This document shows, piece after piece, positions 25,245 through 38,700 of a stretch of DNA of 64,000 nucleotides (position 1 is the stretch's first letter; each line of letters begins with the position of its first letter). The notes under the pieces are model-generated. The model did not search any database, had not been told where the DNA came from, and worked only from the letters and a program-made list of their open reading frames with translations. The stretch is from the NCBI GenBank assembly GCA_028622995.1, contig JAJQJQ010000020.1:3658001-3722000 (forward strand), in the 5' to 3' direction. Position numbers and translations under genes: made by a program. Origin of the DNA: Panagrolaimus kolymaensis (taxonomy: Eukaryota; Nematoda; Chromadorea; Rhabditida; Panagrolaimidae).

Positions 25245-25262
25245 ACCTATAAAATGGAAGAA
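25245..25262 (-). promoter_or_regulatory. Putative trans-splice acceptor of the DnaJ gene
   Basis: TTTTATAG on the minus strand, AG opposite 25247-25248, 13 nt before the ATG. It removes the apparent longer N-terminal frame. Confidence 0.5.
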
Positions 25263-26066
25263 TATATATAGAGAAAATATGAATAAAAACGCGAAATGAT
25301 CGTACAACGAAATCAACGATTAACGATAGGTAATACAAGAACAAAAATGGAGAGAAACTAACTATTAATAATGGAAGTAAAAACTAAAGAGTTTATAGGA
25401 TTTATAAAATTTTCAATGAAAATAATAATACTAGGGCAGAGAAAAAGGGCTATTATCAATAATAAGCTCATTGTTTTGATTCATAAAATTAATTGATTAC
25501 TAACGTATCAGCCTTAACAACAACAAAATAATGAGGTCATAGCAGAAGGAAAAATATTAATAATCAAGGTTGTTTAGCCTGAAGCTCAATGCTTTAATGA
25601 GAGAAGGAGGATACAAAGAAAAATCGTGGCAAACTAGAAGAAGAAAAAACTATGGAGAGAAGATTTAGTGAAATCAAGAAAGTGTGATGAACAATTTACA
25701 TATTAAAAAAATCAGGAGCAACGAAAGATTCGATGAAGAAAAAGTCTTTCTAAATAATTTTTTTTGATGAATGAAAAAAAAGAAGTGAAAGTCTTTTTTC
25801 AATTTGCACACAGTCGCGAATGTTCGAGAGAAAAATTTGGCGCAGTATTTAAAAAATGCGTGCAGTGAAATTTCAATGAAAAAAACGTAAGTATTTTGTG
25901 TTTCTTGAAAACTAATTTTTTGTGTCAATTTTTTTCATCGATTTAAAATATTTATTATGCAAAGTTTTTATTATTTAGCTCCACAATTAAGTAAATGAGA
26001 ATTGCTTTATTTTTCTGATTCCATTAAGCTGCAACAAGAGAAATAAATGACGAAAACCTAAGATTT
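25263..26066. other. Upstream DNA of the DnaJ gene
   Basis: AT-rich with A-runs. It contains the heat-shock-element-like site listed separately. No coding signal is seen. Confidence 0.4.
25817..25831 (-). promoter_or_regulatory. Heat-shock-element-like site upstream of DnaJ
   Basis: GAATGTTCGAGAG has the inverted nGAAnnTTCnnGAn pattern bound by HSF, with one imperfect third unit. It lies about 585 bp upstream of an HSP40 start codon whose leader is probably an outron, so it could be close to the true transcription start. Confidence 0.35.
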
Positions 26067-26685
26067 ATTAGTGCACAAGATTACTATGTAAAAAAACAAA
26101 AGGCTGTTCAGGAAAAAACTTTTAGACGGCTAATGAGATTAAATTTTTTTTATTGATTTCAATAAATTATTTTATATGTTACACTGAAACAAACAGCCGC
26201 AGCACCGTCTTCGATTTTTAACAGTAAAAAAATTTTTGGTCCGACAATTAGTTATATTTAAATTTTTTGCTTAAAATACCTTTTTTCAAACATGCTTTGT
26301 TTCAGAAAACAATAGAAAATTGGAAAAAAAAACTAAAAATTTTATTTTGTAATTGACCTTATAATTATTATTTTTTTCAATTTACACCAAAACATTTTTT
26401 ACATCAAAAATCTTGCGAATATACGAGTTGCTTTTACATCTTATCTAATCAAGAATAAAACAAAATTTTTAATTTTTAACATTTTTAAAAAAATTTTTCA
26501 ATATTAAATAGTTGGTAAAGAAGTTGGGTAATAACAATCGAAGACGGTGCTGCGGCTGTTTGTTTCAGTGTAACATATAAAATAATTTATTGAAATCAAT
26601 AAAAAAAATTTAATCTCATTAGCCGTCTAAAAGTTTTTTCCTGAACAGCCTTTTGTTTTTTTACATAGTAATCTTGTGCACTAAT
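26067..26685. mobile_element. 619-bp foldback element with identical 150-bp inverted arms
   Basis: The left arm 26067-26216 (begins ATTAGTGCACAAGATT) and the right arm 26536-26685 (ends AATCTTGTGCACTAAT) are reverse complements with no mismatch that I can find over 150 bp. The central 319 bp is AT-rich and non-coding. The arms contain GC-rich patches (GCTGTTCAGG, AACAGCCGCAGCACCGTC). A TA dinucleotide at each end could be a Tc1/mariner-type target duplication, but the flanking TTA/TAA makes the exact boundary ambiguous. Identical arms suggest recent movement or gene conversion. Confidence 0.88.
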
Positions 26686-27746
26686 CTCTTGAGCCGTCTG
26701 CAACAATAATTACTAGAAACTCCGCTGCCTCCGGTCGGCGATCTTACTTGTTTTATTGAAAAATACAAAATTGCCACTCGTATTAATGCCTATGTTTTAA
26801 TAATTACTTTTCCAAAAAGTTATTGTATTGACTTTTATAAAAATTAAAACTTTTCCCGAACAATCTTATCACTCGTGTCTATTTTAATCACTTAATTTTC
26901 AATAATGAGATCCTAAAAATTGAAACATGTGTAAGCCTTTAAAACTTTTTTTTTGCACGAATCAAAATAAACAATGAACTGAACCATTAAAAAAAAATTT
27001 ATACCAGCTTGTGAAAAATTCGCAAAAAGTTAAGGTTATAGTCATCGAGCAAGCTTACAATAGTTAAATCACTTAATTTGCGCAGCAAGCAAACCCATGT
27101 TTTGCTGATTTTTTATGTATATGAAAATTACCCAAATCATTTCATCGCGCTTGGAAAACAAAATATAGTTTCATTCTAATTTATGCAAATTTTTTAGGTG
27201 AATTTCCTATTTTAATATAAAAGATTTCAAGATAAGATACAAAAAAACAGAGAGAAAAAGAATAATAATATGTATGGGAAAAAGCGAAGCCTAGTAGCCC
27301 TGGGACTGCGACCAAAAGTAATCGAAAACGAACGAACAATAAAAATTAATAAGAAGGAAATATTCAAGTTACTTTTCGATTAAACTCACCGAAAATAATA
27401 AAAAAAGTTCCCTATGTTTATTCTTTTCATAAACTAAACGTCAGCGTACTTTTAATTAAATTTTGCGTTTAGAATACCTAAAAGTTTTGTATGCTAATCC
27501 AATTAAATTTAGAAAAAAAAATATACGATCCAAAAGCTTAGTTAAAAAAAATTTCATTGAAAATCGTTAAAAATAATTTCGCTTTAATTTCATAATAAAG
27601 AAACTTAATATTCATAAAAAAAGTAAAATTTGTGAATATTTTATTAAAAATTTGCATATTTTCTAATGAAAACATTATTAAAAATCATAAAAAATTATTT
27701 GGATATAATTGTCTCAATTCAATTAAAACAATTAATAAAAAAAAAT
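26686..27746. other. Non-coding DNA right of the foldback element
   Basis: The first 20 bp (AATCTCTTGAGCCGTCT near 26683-26699) resemble an inner segment of the foldback arm (AATCTCATTAGCCGTCT). Otherwise AT-rich without coding signal. Confidence 0.4.
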
Positions 27747-27818
27747 TGTGGGGATTCGAACCTATGACAGAAATATCCAAACATCACCGCCTTCAACGCC
27801 TACGCCACACAGCAAATG
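27747..27818 (-). other. tRNA-like sequence, probably a tRNA pseudogene or tRNA-derived repeat
   Basis: The minus strand has an A-box-like TGGCGTAGGCG and a perfect B box GGTTCGAATCC at tRNA-like spacing, followed by CCCCACA and a T-run terminator. The T-stem (ATAGG with CCCCA) and the acceptor stem do not pair properly and the anticodon arm is weak. I therefore do not call a functional tRNA. It could be the head of a tRNA-derived SINE. Confidence 0.45.
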
Positions 27819-28792
27819 TATAACAAGGAACTTTAGCCAATGATATTTTTACTCTAAATCAAAATATTTAAATTTCCATAGCGGCATACATCTATTTTTA
27901 TGTGATGTTTTTTAAAGTTAGCTTACTCATAGAGGTAATTGAGGGTGGAGAAAACGATTTTTATAGCCAGAATATGCGTTAACTTTGCTGCAACGCTCAG
28001 CGGGACATTGTGAACTTTTAAAATGTTGTGATTAAGCACTTTTTTTCTATACTTCCTTCTATTTTTTTTAAAAATTCGTCAATGCGACGAAAAATTGACC
28101 CTAAAGAGCCCTCTAATATCAACATAATTACACGAAATAAAAAAAATCATAAATTTCGGTTAGCAGATCGGGCGTTCTCATTGCTAAAACAGCCGCACCC
28201 CTCGCTTCGCTCGGGGTGCGGCGGGATAACTTTTGAGAGCCAAATTATTTTTATTTTCATTCAGATTTTTTTGATTGATTTTAAAAAGGAAATATGTCTA
28301 AAGTTGAGTTTGTTATTAATTTAATCTTCCACAGCCAAAAGCCATGAAAACAACGAATGCATGCAATCAATAAAGCTTCATCATACTCGTGGAAATAATC
28401 ATTTTCCATTTCTCGATAAAAAATGATAGCGGCATGAACAAACTTGTATGTATGCATTTGACAACTTTGCAGACAATAGTTAGTTACATATCTTCGTTTG
28501 AGCCAATATAAAATTACAATGCGTTAAGGCAATGAAGCAAATTAAGGAACGAAAAACTAACAAAATTTATTTTTTTATTCAAAACATCAACAACAAATTG
28601 TAAAAAATGAAAAGGAATGGTACAACAATAGTAACAAAAGAATATACAAAGATAAACAAATACAAAAAGCAATAAAAGTAAGGGAGATACATAAGAAAAT
28701 ACCTGATTTTCATACAAAGTAATAATAACAACATGAGGTGGAGATACCCGTATACAAAATACCATTGCAATAATGAGATCATCATCAAATAT
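27819..28792. other. Non-coding DNA with one isolated GC-rich hairpin
   Basis: AT-rich apart from 28192-28222. No gene is recognised; the 3' untranslated region of the YEATS gene is presumably near 28600-28792. Confidence 0.4.
28192..28222. repeat. GC-rich perfect hairpin
   Basis: GCCGCACCCC (28192-28201) and GGGGTGCGGC (28213-28222) form a 10-bp perfect stem around TCGCTTCGCTC, in otherwise very AT-rich DNA. It has no T-run and no gene context that would make it a terminator. Confidence 0.7.
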
Positions 28793-29950
28793 TTATGTTT
28801 CCGATTCATTATCCATATTTTCATCCATTGTGTTATCGGCGTCGTCATCTTCAATTTTGTACTTTTTCTTTAATTCAGTAATTTTGCCACTCATTTTTCT
28901 GATTGCATCAATAAGGGTTGCAACTTCTTCTTCAGATTGATTTGCTATGGCCTTCGTATAATTTTCATCTTCTTCAGCATTATCTAAAACATAGATTATG
29001 TAATAATGAAAAGGAAACATAAGTTGTTTGATTCATTCACATAAACATAGTAATTCGAAAGCATCACTACATTGGCAAAATTAAACATTTTCAAAAAACA
29101 AACCTTGAAATTCCCATGGAACATGATCTTTATTTTTAACAGGTTTTGCGGTTATTGCTTCATAAACCTTTTGACGAGGATTGATAAACACCTAAAAATA
29201 ATGCTTTTAACAAATACATTCAAACAAAACACGAGTAACATACAAGTTCATCATAAACTTCTTTGAGAACATAAGTTTCTCCTTTATTGTTGGTAAATTC
29301 AGGTTGATGTAATGCGAGAAAATAAGTACAGGATGCCTGAAAAAAAGGTTCTTGTTAGCTTCCATCACCATTCACAAAGTCATAAACATACTTGTCGTTC
29401 CATAGGATCAATGAAATAAAGCTTTATATGAACATGAAATTCTCCCCATCCAGTTTCAGAAACTTCAAAAGGTTCTTGTTCGATCACTGAAAACATACAA
29501 ATTAAAGAAGGATGCTTCGAACAAATGAAAGAAAACTTACTTCGATTAGGATTTTCATAATCTTGATGAAGCTTGAATTGAACTTTGCGAACATAATTGC
29601 TGAGCTTTTCATTGTTGAAAGGTCGAACATACACGGTCCATCGATGAGTGTGACCGTTTGAAAGTTTTTGAGGTAAGCGATATGCACGATTTCCAAAGAT
29701 TATTGGCTAAAAAAATATCCATCATCAGCATGATCTTTTTCATATCTCTATTTTCCCTAAAAGTCAGTTAACCCAACGTCATCAGTCATCATAGTTAAAT
29801 CTATATGGAAATCTCCCTCATTACAAAAAAAAAATGAAAAGATTATCATGCAAATAAACTTTTAGGGAAAATGGAATGAAAAGAATGGTCAAGTTAGTAA
29901 TAATCCTTTACCTTAACAACAACGCTATCAACCCTATCAATAGCGGCCAT
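28793..29950 (-). CDS. gfl-1: GAS41/YEATS4-type YEATS-domain protein
   Basis: Six exons (29912-29950, 29541-29706, 29392-29486, 29244-29336, 29104-29191, 28793-28983) encode 223 residues, close to the 227 of human GAS41. The YEATS fold covers about residues 15-140: PIIFGNRAYRLP, then GHTHRWTVYVRP, then the acyl-lysine reader segment GWGEFHVHIKLYF. The C-terminal 60 residues form an acidic coiled coil (VATLIDAIRKMSGKITELKK) as in GAS41. In the family this protein is a subunit of the SRCAP/TIP60 (SWR1/NuA4) chromatin complexes. The first exon codes only 13 residues and lies 12 nt downstream of an acceptor (AG opposite 29963-29964). It sits 192 bp downstream of the eS24 stop codon on the same strand. 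Confidence 0.93.
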
Positions 29951-29970
29951 TTTCAAAATTGTCTGGAATA
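29951..29970 (-). promoter_or_regulatory. Putative trans-splice acceptor of the YEATS gene
   Basis: TTTATTCCAG on the minus strand ends opposite 29963, 12 nt before the ATG. In the short gap after eS24 this would be an SL2-type acceptor if the two genes form an operon. Confidence 0.45.
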
Positions 29971-30142
29971 AAGAGTTTTACCCAAACATCTCGCCTCTAC
30001 AACTGCTAAAGTAAAACTGTGATAAACACACAATGCTTCCTGTATATGTAATGTATTTGTAAAGAAACAAAATATTAAAATAATTTTTTAACACATTTAA
30101 TAACAAAAAATGATGCAGAATCAACAAACAATAAATGTGAAT

Positions 30143-30806
30143 TTATTTCTTGCCAGTAGTAACTTTGCCTTTTTGAGTACCACGGACTTTCTTTTGACGA
30201 TTCTTGCGTTCTTTACGTTGTTTACGACCAGATTTTTCGATCTTAGTACCAGCCATCTAAAACAAACATATCATAAGTAAAGGAATCAATGGATGGAAGA
30301 AAGAAACTTACGCGAGCAAGACGATATTTAGGTTCAAATTTCTTTGCAGAGTCAACGGTATCGTACATAAGAGCGAAGCCAGTACTTCTTCCACCACCAA
30401 AGACAGTTCGGAAACCATAAACAACCATAATATCAGCTGTCGTCTTGTAGAGTTTCGCAAGATTTTCACGGATTTCGGTCTTGGATGGGCACACTTTGTT
30501 AGGATGAAGGATTTCAACAACCTAAAAATGGAACGATTAAACATATTGGAACTTAACGAATAATAAAAGTAGCTCAAAAGAAATTAGCCATAAGAGAAAG
30601 AATTCCATAACACTTCACAAAAAATAGTAAGTTCAAAATCAGAAAGTTTGAGAAGCTATTGAGTGATCAGAAAGAAAACATACCATTTGCTTGCGAGCAA
30701 GAAGTTGATTGCTCATAAATTTGCGAGTACGAACAGTAACAACGTCAGCCTGAAAATGAAGTCCTTTAAAAATTTGGTAGAAAGATGAATAACAAAAGCT
30801 TACCAT
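30143..30806 (-). CDS. rps-24: 40S ribosomal protein eS24
   Basis: Four exons (30804-30806, 30684-30749, 30312-30521, 30143-30256) encode 130 residues: [20 protein letters not shown], then [12 protein letters not shown], then [19 protein letters not shown], and a basic Lys/Arg tail. Only the ATG is in exon 1, the same single-codon first exon known for vertebrate RPS24, which supports the gene model. eS24 is a small-subunit protein needed for pre-rRNA processing; family knowledge. An acceptor (TTATTTCAG, AG opposite 30846-30847) precedes the start by about 40 nt, consistent with a spliced leader. The next gene downstream on this strand is GAS41. Confidence 0.96.
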
Positions 30807-32107
30807 GTTTGTAGATAATGTCGAAGCCTACCCAGAGGAAATGAGCTGAAATAAAACACATATATTGAATTCCAAAAATAAGAACCCGCAGAAAATGGAC
30901 ACGAATAAGGAAAAAAAAGGGAAAGAAGATGATGGTAAATAGTAAAGGTCGGAAGAAAAAAAGAATATAATGGAATTTGGTTTAGAAAAAAGATCGAAAG
31001 AGAGAAAATGCGAATATGTAAGGTTTTGGTGGACTTAAAAAAATCATGGAAATCAGATACAATAAGGTTGAGAATGGTCAAATAACAGTGACGAAAGACG
31101 TGGGTAAATATTGAAATCAAAATAATACATAGTTTGAAGTAATTTTGGTAAAAAATGGTTCAAAAAGGCTTTAAAAAAGTTGACAAACTTTCAAACAAAC
31201 AAAAAAATAGTCAGTCGTCGAAAAAAAATGAAAGCACAAAACCACAGTAGACACATGAGTTCGTTTCAAGAACCAAAGAAGACGCAAATGCACTCGTTTT
31301 TTTTTTGTTCGTTGGTCGAACAATTTTTTTCTTCATTGCCTTGAAAAATCAGTAACAACAAACATTGAATGAATTTTTTCTTACCATTTTTAATTTAAAA
31401 AAAATTAATGCTATCTCTTAGAAGCATTATGATGATACATAACAACAAAAATACATAAAAATTTCCTGCTATGAAACACACTTTTTGGATTTTCTTGTTT
31501 TTGATATGTGTAACTTTTAAAGATAAAACTAATTAGTGAACGAAGGCTATTTAGAGGGCAACGAGGTTTAGAAACCTTTAGAATATGAAGGATGGATTTC
31601 GCCTGTTGTTGCTGCTGGGTTAGATGTTTCTTCTCTTTTTGCAAAAAGTTAAAGCTTATTTTGAAGCATGTAGGTGGATGGATGTGAATGCAACAGAAGC
31701 CTTTGATGATAACGACGAGGAAGATGATCGCGACTTTGTTATTTAGATAATTATAGAATCGAAATAAAATTAGCTTTAGTTTTAGAGTTTTTTCCAACTA
31801 TATCGAAAGTAATTTTTATCCATAACAAAAGAAGCAGCAGCGGGTTCTCGTTATTTTTACAGAAGCCTATTTTTTTAAACAATTTTCCAACTAAATAATA
31901 ACGCTCACATTTTTTTAGTGACAAAATTAATATTAACGCAGCCATTTCATTATCAAAACTTGTAAGAAAAAATGCTAAAGTTAGTGTTGTTGGAATTAAT
32001 TAACACCATAAAAAGATGTTTTTAAAATGTGACTGATAAAGTCATTTTAAGCGGATCTTAATAGTTATTTAGTTATTCGAAATCAATTTCTGATTTTATT
32101 CTTACAA
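30807..32107. other. eS24 upstream DNA and unassigned sequence
   Basis: AT-rich. Around 31665-31745 a plus-strand acidic stretch (NATEAFDDNDEEDDRDFVI then stop) looks exon-like but stands alone. The copy of the duplicated exon module at 31865-31975 is described with the relic that follows. Confidence 0.4.
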
Positions 32108-32445
32108 ATACATGTGTCGAATTGAATCCAACACAACTGTAGCACCTTCAACTACTACAGCTTCACACCAGTTGCTAGCACAAATCATGTCCAAATGACA
32201 ACGAACGAAAAACCTCTTACTGGTACTGTTCAACCTCAAACTCGAGAACCATCGACAGAACAACACCTGAAGTTCCAACAACGGCAGCTACCATTGAACC
32301 ATCAACTCATCAATTTGAAGTTAGTAAAGTAAGCCTATTTTTAAAAAATTTTCAACTTTTAATAACGCCCACAATTTTTTAGTGACCCATTTAATATTAA
32401 CCCAGCAATTCCATTATCAAAATTTGTAAGAAAAAATACTAACAG
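31865..32445 (+). pseudogene. Relic of a Ser/Thr/Pro-rich gene with a duplicated exon module
   Basis: A module of intron tail, acceptor, small exon and donor occurs twice, at 31865-31975 and 32333-32445, with similar bases throughout. The exon reads DKININ.. in copy one and DPFNINPAIPLSKF in copy two, each followed by GTAAG. Between them, 32113-32332 holds Thr/Pro/Ser-rich coding-like sequence (MCRIESNTTVAPSTTTASHQ; TPEVPTTAATIEPSTHQFEV) whose frame breaks at least once. It ends at a good donor, directly before copy two. I read it as remains of a secreted or mucin-like gene after tandem exon duplication. The family is not recognised. Confidence 0.5.
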
Positions 32446-33383
32446 AATGTTTTAATACCAATCAGCACTCCAAATAGCCAGCGTTCATGCATTAGGTGTT
32501 TCGCACTCTTCCCGTAACTTTATTGATGTTTTTAATCGTAGGAGTTAGTACATAGGTATCGAGATTAATAACAAACTTAGCAAAAGTTACAGAAGAAGAT
32601 AATATAAAAAAACTATGAGCTTGGAAAATTAAAGGATGTAAAAATCATAGTTGTTTATTGAGACATTCGTTTACCTTGCTTTAGCAATATTTTTAGCTGA
32701 ATAATTACGAGCATGTGGCTTTTTTTTATCAACACCAACTATCGAGAATTGCCATCATTTTTTTTATTAACTAAACTTTGTGAACTAATGTGGATGAAGC
32801 AAGTATATTTTTGCGGTGAAAATCTTTTTTTGAGTTTTTTATTTTCGGAAACACTTTTGCTTGAAGACTTCAAAGTTTTATTCTTTTCAAATACCACAAA
32901 GTAGTTTTCATTCATCAAATTCCAGTGTAAACCACAAAAAGAAGTAGGTATGTCAATTACAAATTACATGTTGTTTATTGCCATTAAAGAATGTCAAAAA
33001 AAAGTTTTTAACCAATTCAGTTGTTATTGAAAAAAAAAAAGAATGACACCAAGAAACAAAGCAAAGTAGCAATAAGCAAGCAGCTGTGTGTGTTATCCTT
33101 TCTTTGATCGCTCATTCACACGCTCGCTCGATCAGCTCTCAAAGTCATTAACTGAAAGGAGCAGTTGCCAATAGTTTCATCTCCTTCATTTTTAGTTTTT
33201 ACTTTAGCTTTTTTCTTTGCCATCATCATCAGTTGATTTTCATTGATTTTGTTCATCATCGTCAGCTTTTTACTTCCTTCCTTTCTTATTATTCCAATAC
33301 TTTTTGTTTTACATTTTATTTTATATTTTCTTACTCATATATTGGATTCTCTTGAGATTATTCCAACAATATTTTAAACAAAT
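32446..33383. other. Upstream DNA of the CCDC102-like gene
   Basis: AT-rich, with a plausible promoter in the last 300 bp (TCATC and CGCTCG-rich patch near 33110-33140). About 25 bp at 32494-32518 resemble the right end of the TIR element at 35340-35363, so a relic end of that repeat family may lie here. Confidence 0.4.
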
Positions 33384-35565
<2,182 letters not shown>

Positions 35566-35749
35566 ACAAAACCATCTCACGTTCGCCTTCATTCAAAAGC
35601 ATACACAACCCGTTTTTATTTAACCCTTTTTAAAACCAAAACAGAAATATACGTACATTCTTACATTGTAATAACTAACAAAGCAATTAAGAATACAAAA
35701 AGTTAACAAAAAATAAGTTTACAAACAACAATGGAAAAAAGATATGTAA

Positions 35750-38700
35750 TTATAATAAAAATCTTTGAGATATTGGATTTTGAGTTATTATTTCATTCTT
35801 TGCTTCTTGTGAAAGTTTAATTGAAAATTTGTCATTCATATTGAGGTTTGAAAGACGAGATGAAAGTGAATCAGTATTTAAATGTGAAAGAACAGGACAA
35901 GCTTCGATATGAAGCTTTGGTCGATCCATCATAATCTTTGAAAGAAGTTGATCAAGAGAAATGCAAGTATGAGAAACATCCAAATATGAGAGTGAATGGA
36001 GAGCATTGATTTGTTCGAAGAAGGCATCGGTGAATTCAAATGGAGTTTTAGCAATGATCAGTTTTTCCAACAGATAAGTTTCCTAAAATTAGACTTTGTA
36101 TCGAGAGTTTTGAAGGATGTAAACATACTTTAAGTTCAAAGCCCAAAATCGAAGTTCCATAGAGATCAAGAATTTTCAATTTTTGACAGGAATCCAAAAT
36201 ATCTTTGACATGTTGAGATTCAATTTGTTCTATTTGAGAAAGATCAAGTTCGGTTAGCTTCTGGCATGCTGAAAAACTAACATAAAGATCCGTCTTACAT
36301 CTTCCAAAAAACAAAAATCAGCAGTTACGTTTCACACTAACCAGCAAAATTAGACAATATACAGGTACCGTGGAAAGTAAACAAATAATCCAAAACACTT
36401 ACAGCGAATAGAATCAATAACTTCATCAATTCCATCTTCAAAATCAGATCCTTTCAAACAAATTTTCGATAAATTCGGATGAAGTCTTATTTTCTTTGCA
36501 ACAGCAAAAGCATCATCAAAGAATCTCAAATGCAATTCTTTAAGTTTCAATCGTTTGATTGGTGACAGGTTGGAAGTTTCAACGGTTTCAGATTCATCCA
36601 TAATAATATCCGATTTTGTCGATGATTTGCATGTACTTGTGCTCTTTTTGCTTTTCCTAAAACAAATTCATTAACATGGAAGATTAGTAAACAAATTAAC
36701 CAGCAAAAGCTTACTTTGAACTTGACGATTCTAAACTAACATAAGATTCACGACGCGTCAATGAAGGAGTTGCTTTCCTTTTCGTTCCTTTTTTTCTTGG
36801 CATTTCATCTTCTGATTCAACAATAACTTCATCGATTTCCATTTCATCTCTTCTTGATCTATTGCATCTCCTAGAAGTTCCTTTTCTTCGTGATGGTTCA
36901 TCATCTGAATCAATAATAACATCTTCTACTTCCATCTCATTCTTTCGTGAACGATCACTTTTTGAAGATCGAAAACTTGAATTAGCTCGAGCTCTTTTTG
37001 GTATTTCATCTTCTGAATCAGCAATAACTTCTTCATATTCTTTCTCATCCTTTCTTGATTTGTTACTTCTCGTTGATCGAAAACCAGAATTCTTCCGAAA
37101 ATGTTTATCATCCTCATCCATTTCCATGTCACTTTTATTCTCTTTGTTGCCATCATCGCCTTCTTCGTCATCAGGAATTATAAAGTTTTCATCATCTAAC
37201 ATTGCATCGTTTTCAAAGTTGTATTCCTTGCTGTTGAGGGTATATGGCTTCCTTCCTAGATGCTCCAATACATCGACAAACATTTCGAGGCCTTCTTTAT
37301 GTCGTAAAAGTTTCTTTGAAGATGGAATAATCTTCTGCGGTAGATTTTCTGGTAAATCAGCTTTTTTCTCACGGCGTTTCTCTCGACCTAAAAATTTCAC
37401 AATAAAGTAACCATAAACATTGAATAACAAAAATAAACTAACTCAGTAAAGCTTCTTTTTCTCTTAACCATTTTAGAGCTTGTCGTAGTTGTACCAGCAC
37501 AGTTTGATCAATTTCATTAGCATTCAATTTAATATATTCGTCGAGATAATCACCAGCAAACCATCCATTGTCGTTTTGCATAGTTGCATCAGCTCCAGCT
37601 TTAATGAGATTACAAATGATTTCGTAATTACCTTGAGTGCATGCTTCCATCAATGGAGTTTGTCCAGATCCAGTCTAAAATAAATGAATATTATTAGAAA
37701 CAAAAACGAAAGATTATCATGGTAACACCAATAGATAAAACAAAGGCATGATTTTTAACGTGCAACTTCGTACATAAGAAAAGTTCACTCGCTAAAGCAA
37801 TGTAAACTTACACAAATTTTATCACCACTTTTCAATTCAACAGTTGAAGCAGTATTAACATTAGCTCCTTTGGACGTTAAATATTTGACGATATCAGCCT
37901 GTCCATAACTAACAGCTTCAGAAAGTGGCGTCCATCCGCCATTATCCTTCTCATTGATAACTTTGACGAATCCACATTTTTCAATTAAAAATTTGACATC
38001 TTCCAGGCTTCTTTTTGAGGCTTCATGAAGATCATTTTCTCCAACAGTATTTTTGACATTAAGCCTCTTCTTTGTTGCTTCGATCTTTCCTCGAAAGTCC
38101 CATTTCTTTTGAATTCTTTTAAACATTTCCTTTTCTGACATTGAATCGTACTCATCATAAAAGTTGGAGGTAGTAGTTTCAGGTACATCGTGTTCTGAAT
38201 CAGAGGTTTCATCGATGACATCAGTATGTTGGAGTTCAATTAAGAGATCATCGGCACCATCTTCATGTTTGTTGCTTTTCAGAAAGTTGATAAAGCTTTT
38301 GACATATTTTACCTAAAAACCATGCAATAGTAAAAAGACAAAAAGCAGTAATAAAAGTCGAAGTATCAAGATTAAATGATTTTTGCACCAAGTCATTTTC
38401 GTCTTAATGAAAAATGTTTATGAAAAAATAAGGCAATCATAGAGCCATGAACGAAGAACCAAAAACTTGGATTTTCTGAAAAAAAGAAAAATAAAGAAAA
38501 CTTACATAACGAGAGTCATTATTCGGCATGTTAACTTTGAGAAAAGCTTCTCTTCGTTGTTCAAATGAATATTCATCACATTCAATCATTTTCAAAGCAA
38601 TATTCAGGTAATTATCAGCTAAATCAGCTTGCGAGCGACCTAATCGAAGTTCTACGGTATAAAGTTGGTTGTAATAATCAATGGAATGAGAAAAAGCTTT

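Noticed and set aside
25249..25344. Hydrophobic N-terminal extension of the DnaJ protein
   Set aside because: It lies upstream of a clear acceptor 13 nt before the MVKDTKYY start and type I DnaJ proteins do not carry such a leader.
27118..27140. Spliced-leader RNA gene (AATTACCCAAATC resembles part of SL1)
   Set aside because: Only part of the leader matches, with no donor site or Sm-binding site at the expected distance.
36862..37410. Plus-strand Ser/Phe-rich frame of 182 codons
   Set aside because: It is the antisense shadow of the acidic/basic TONSL linker exon.
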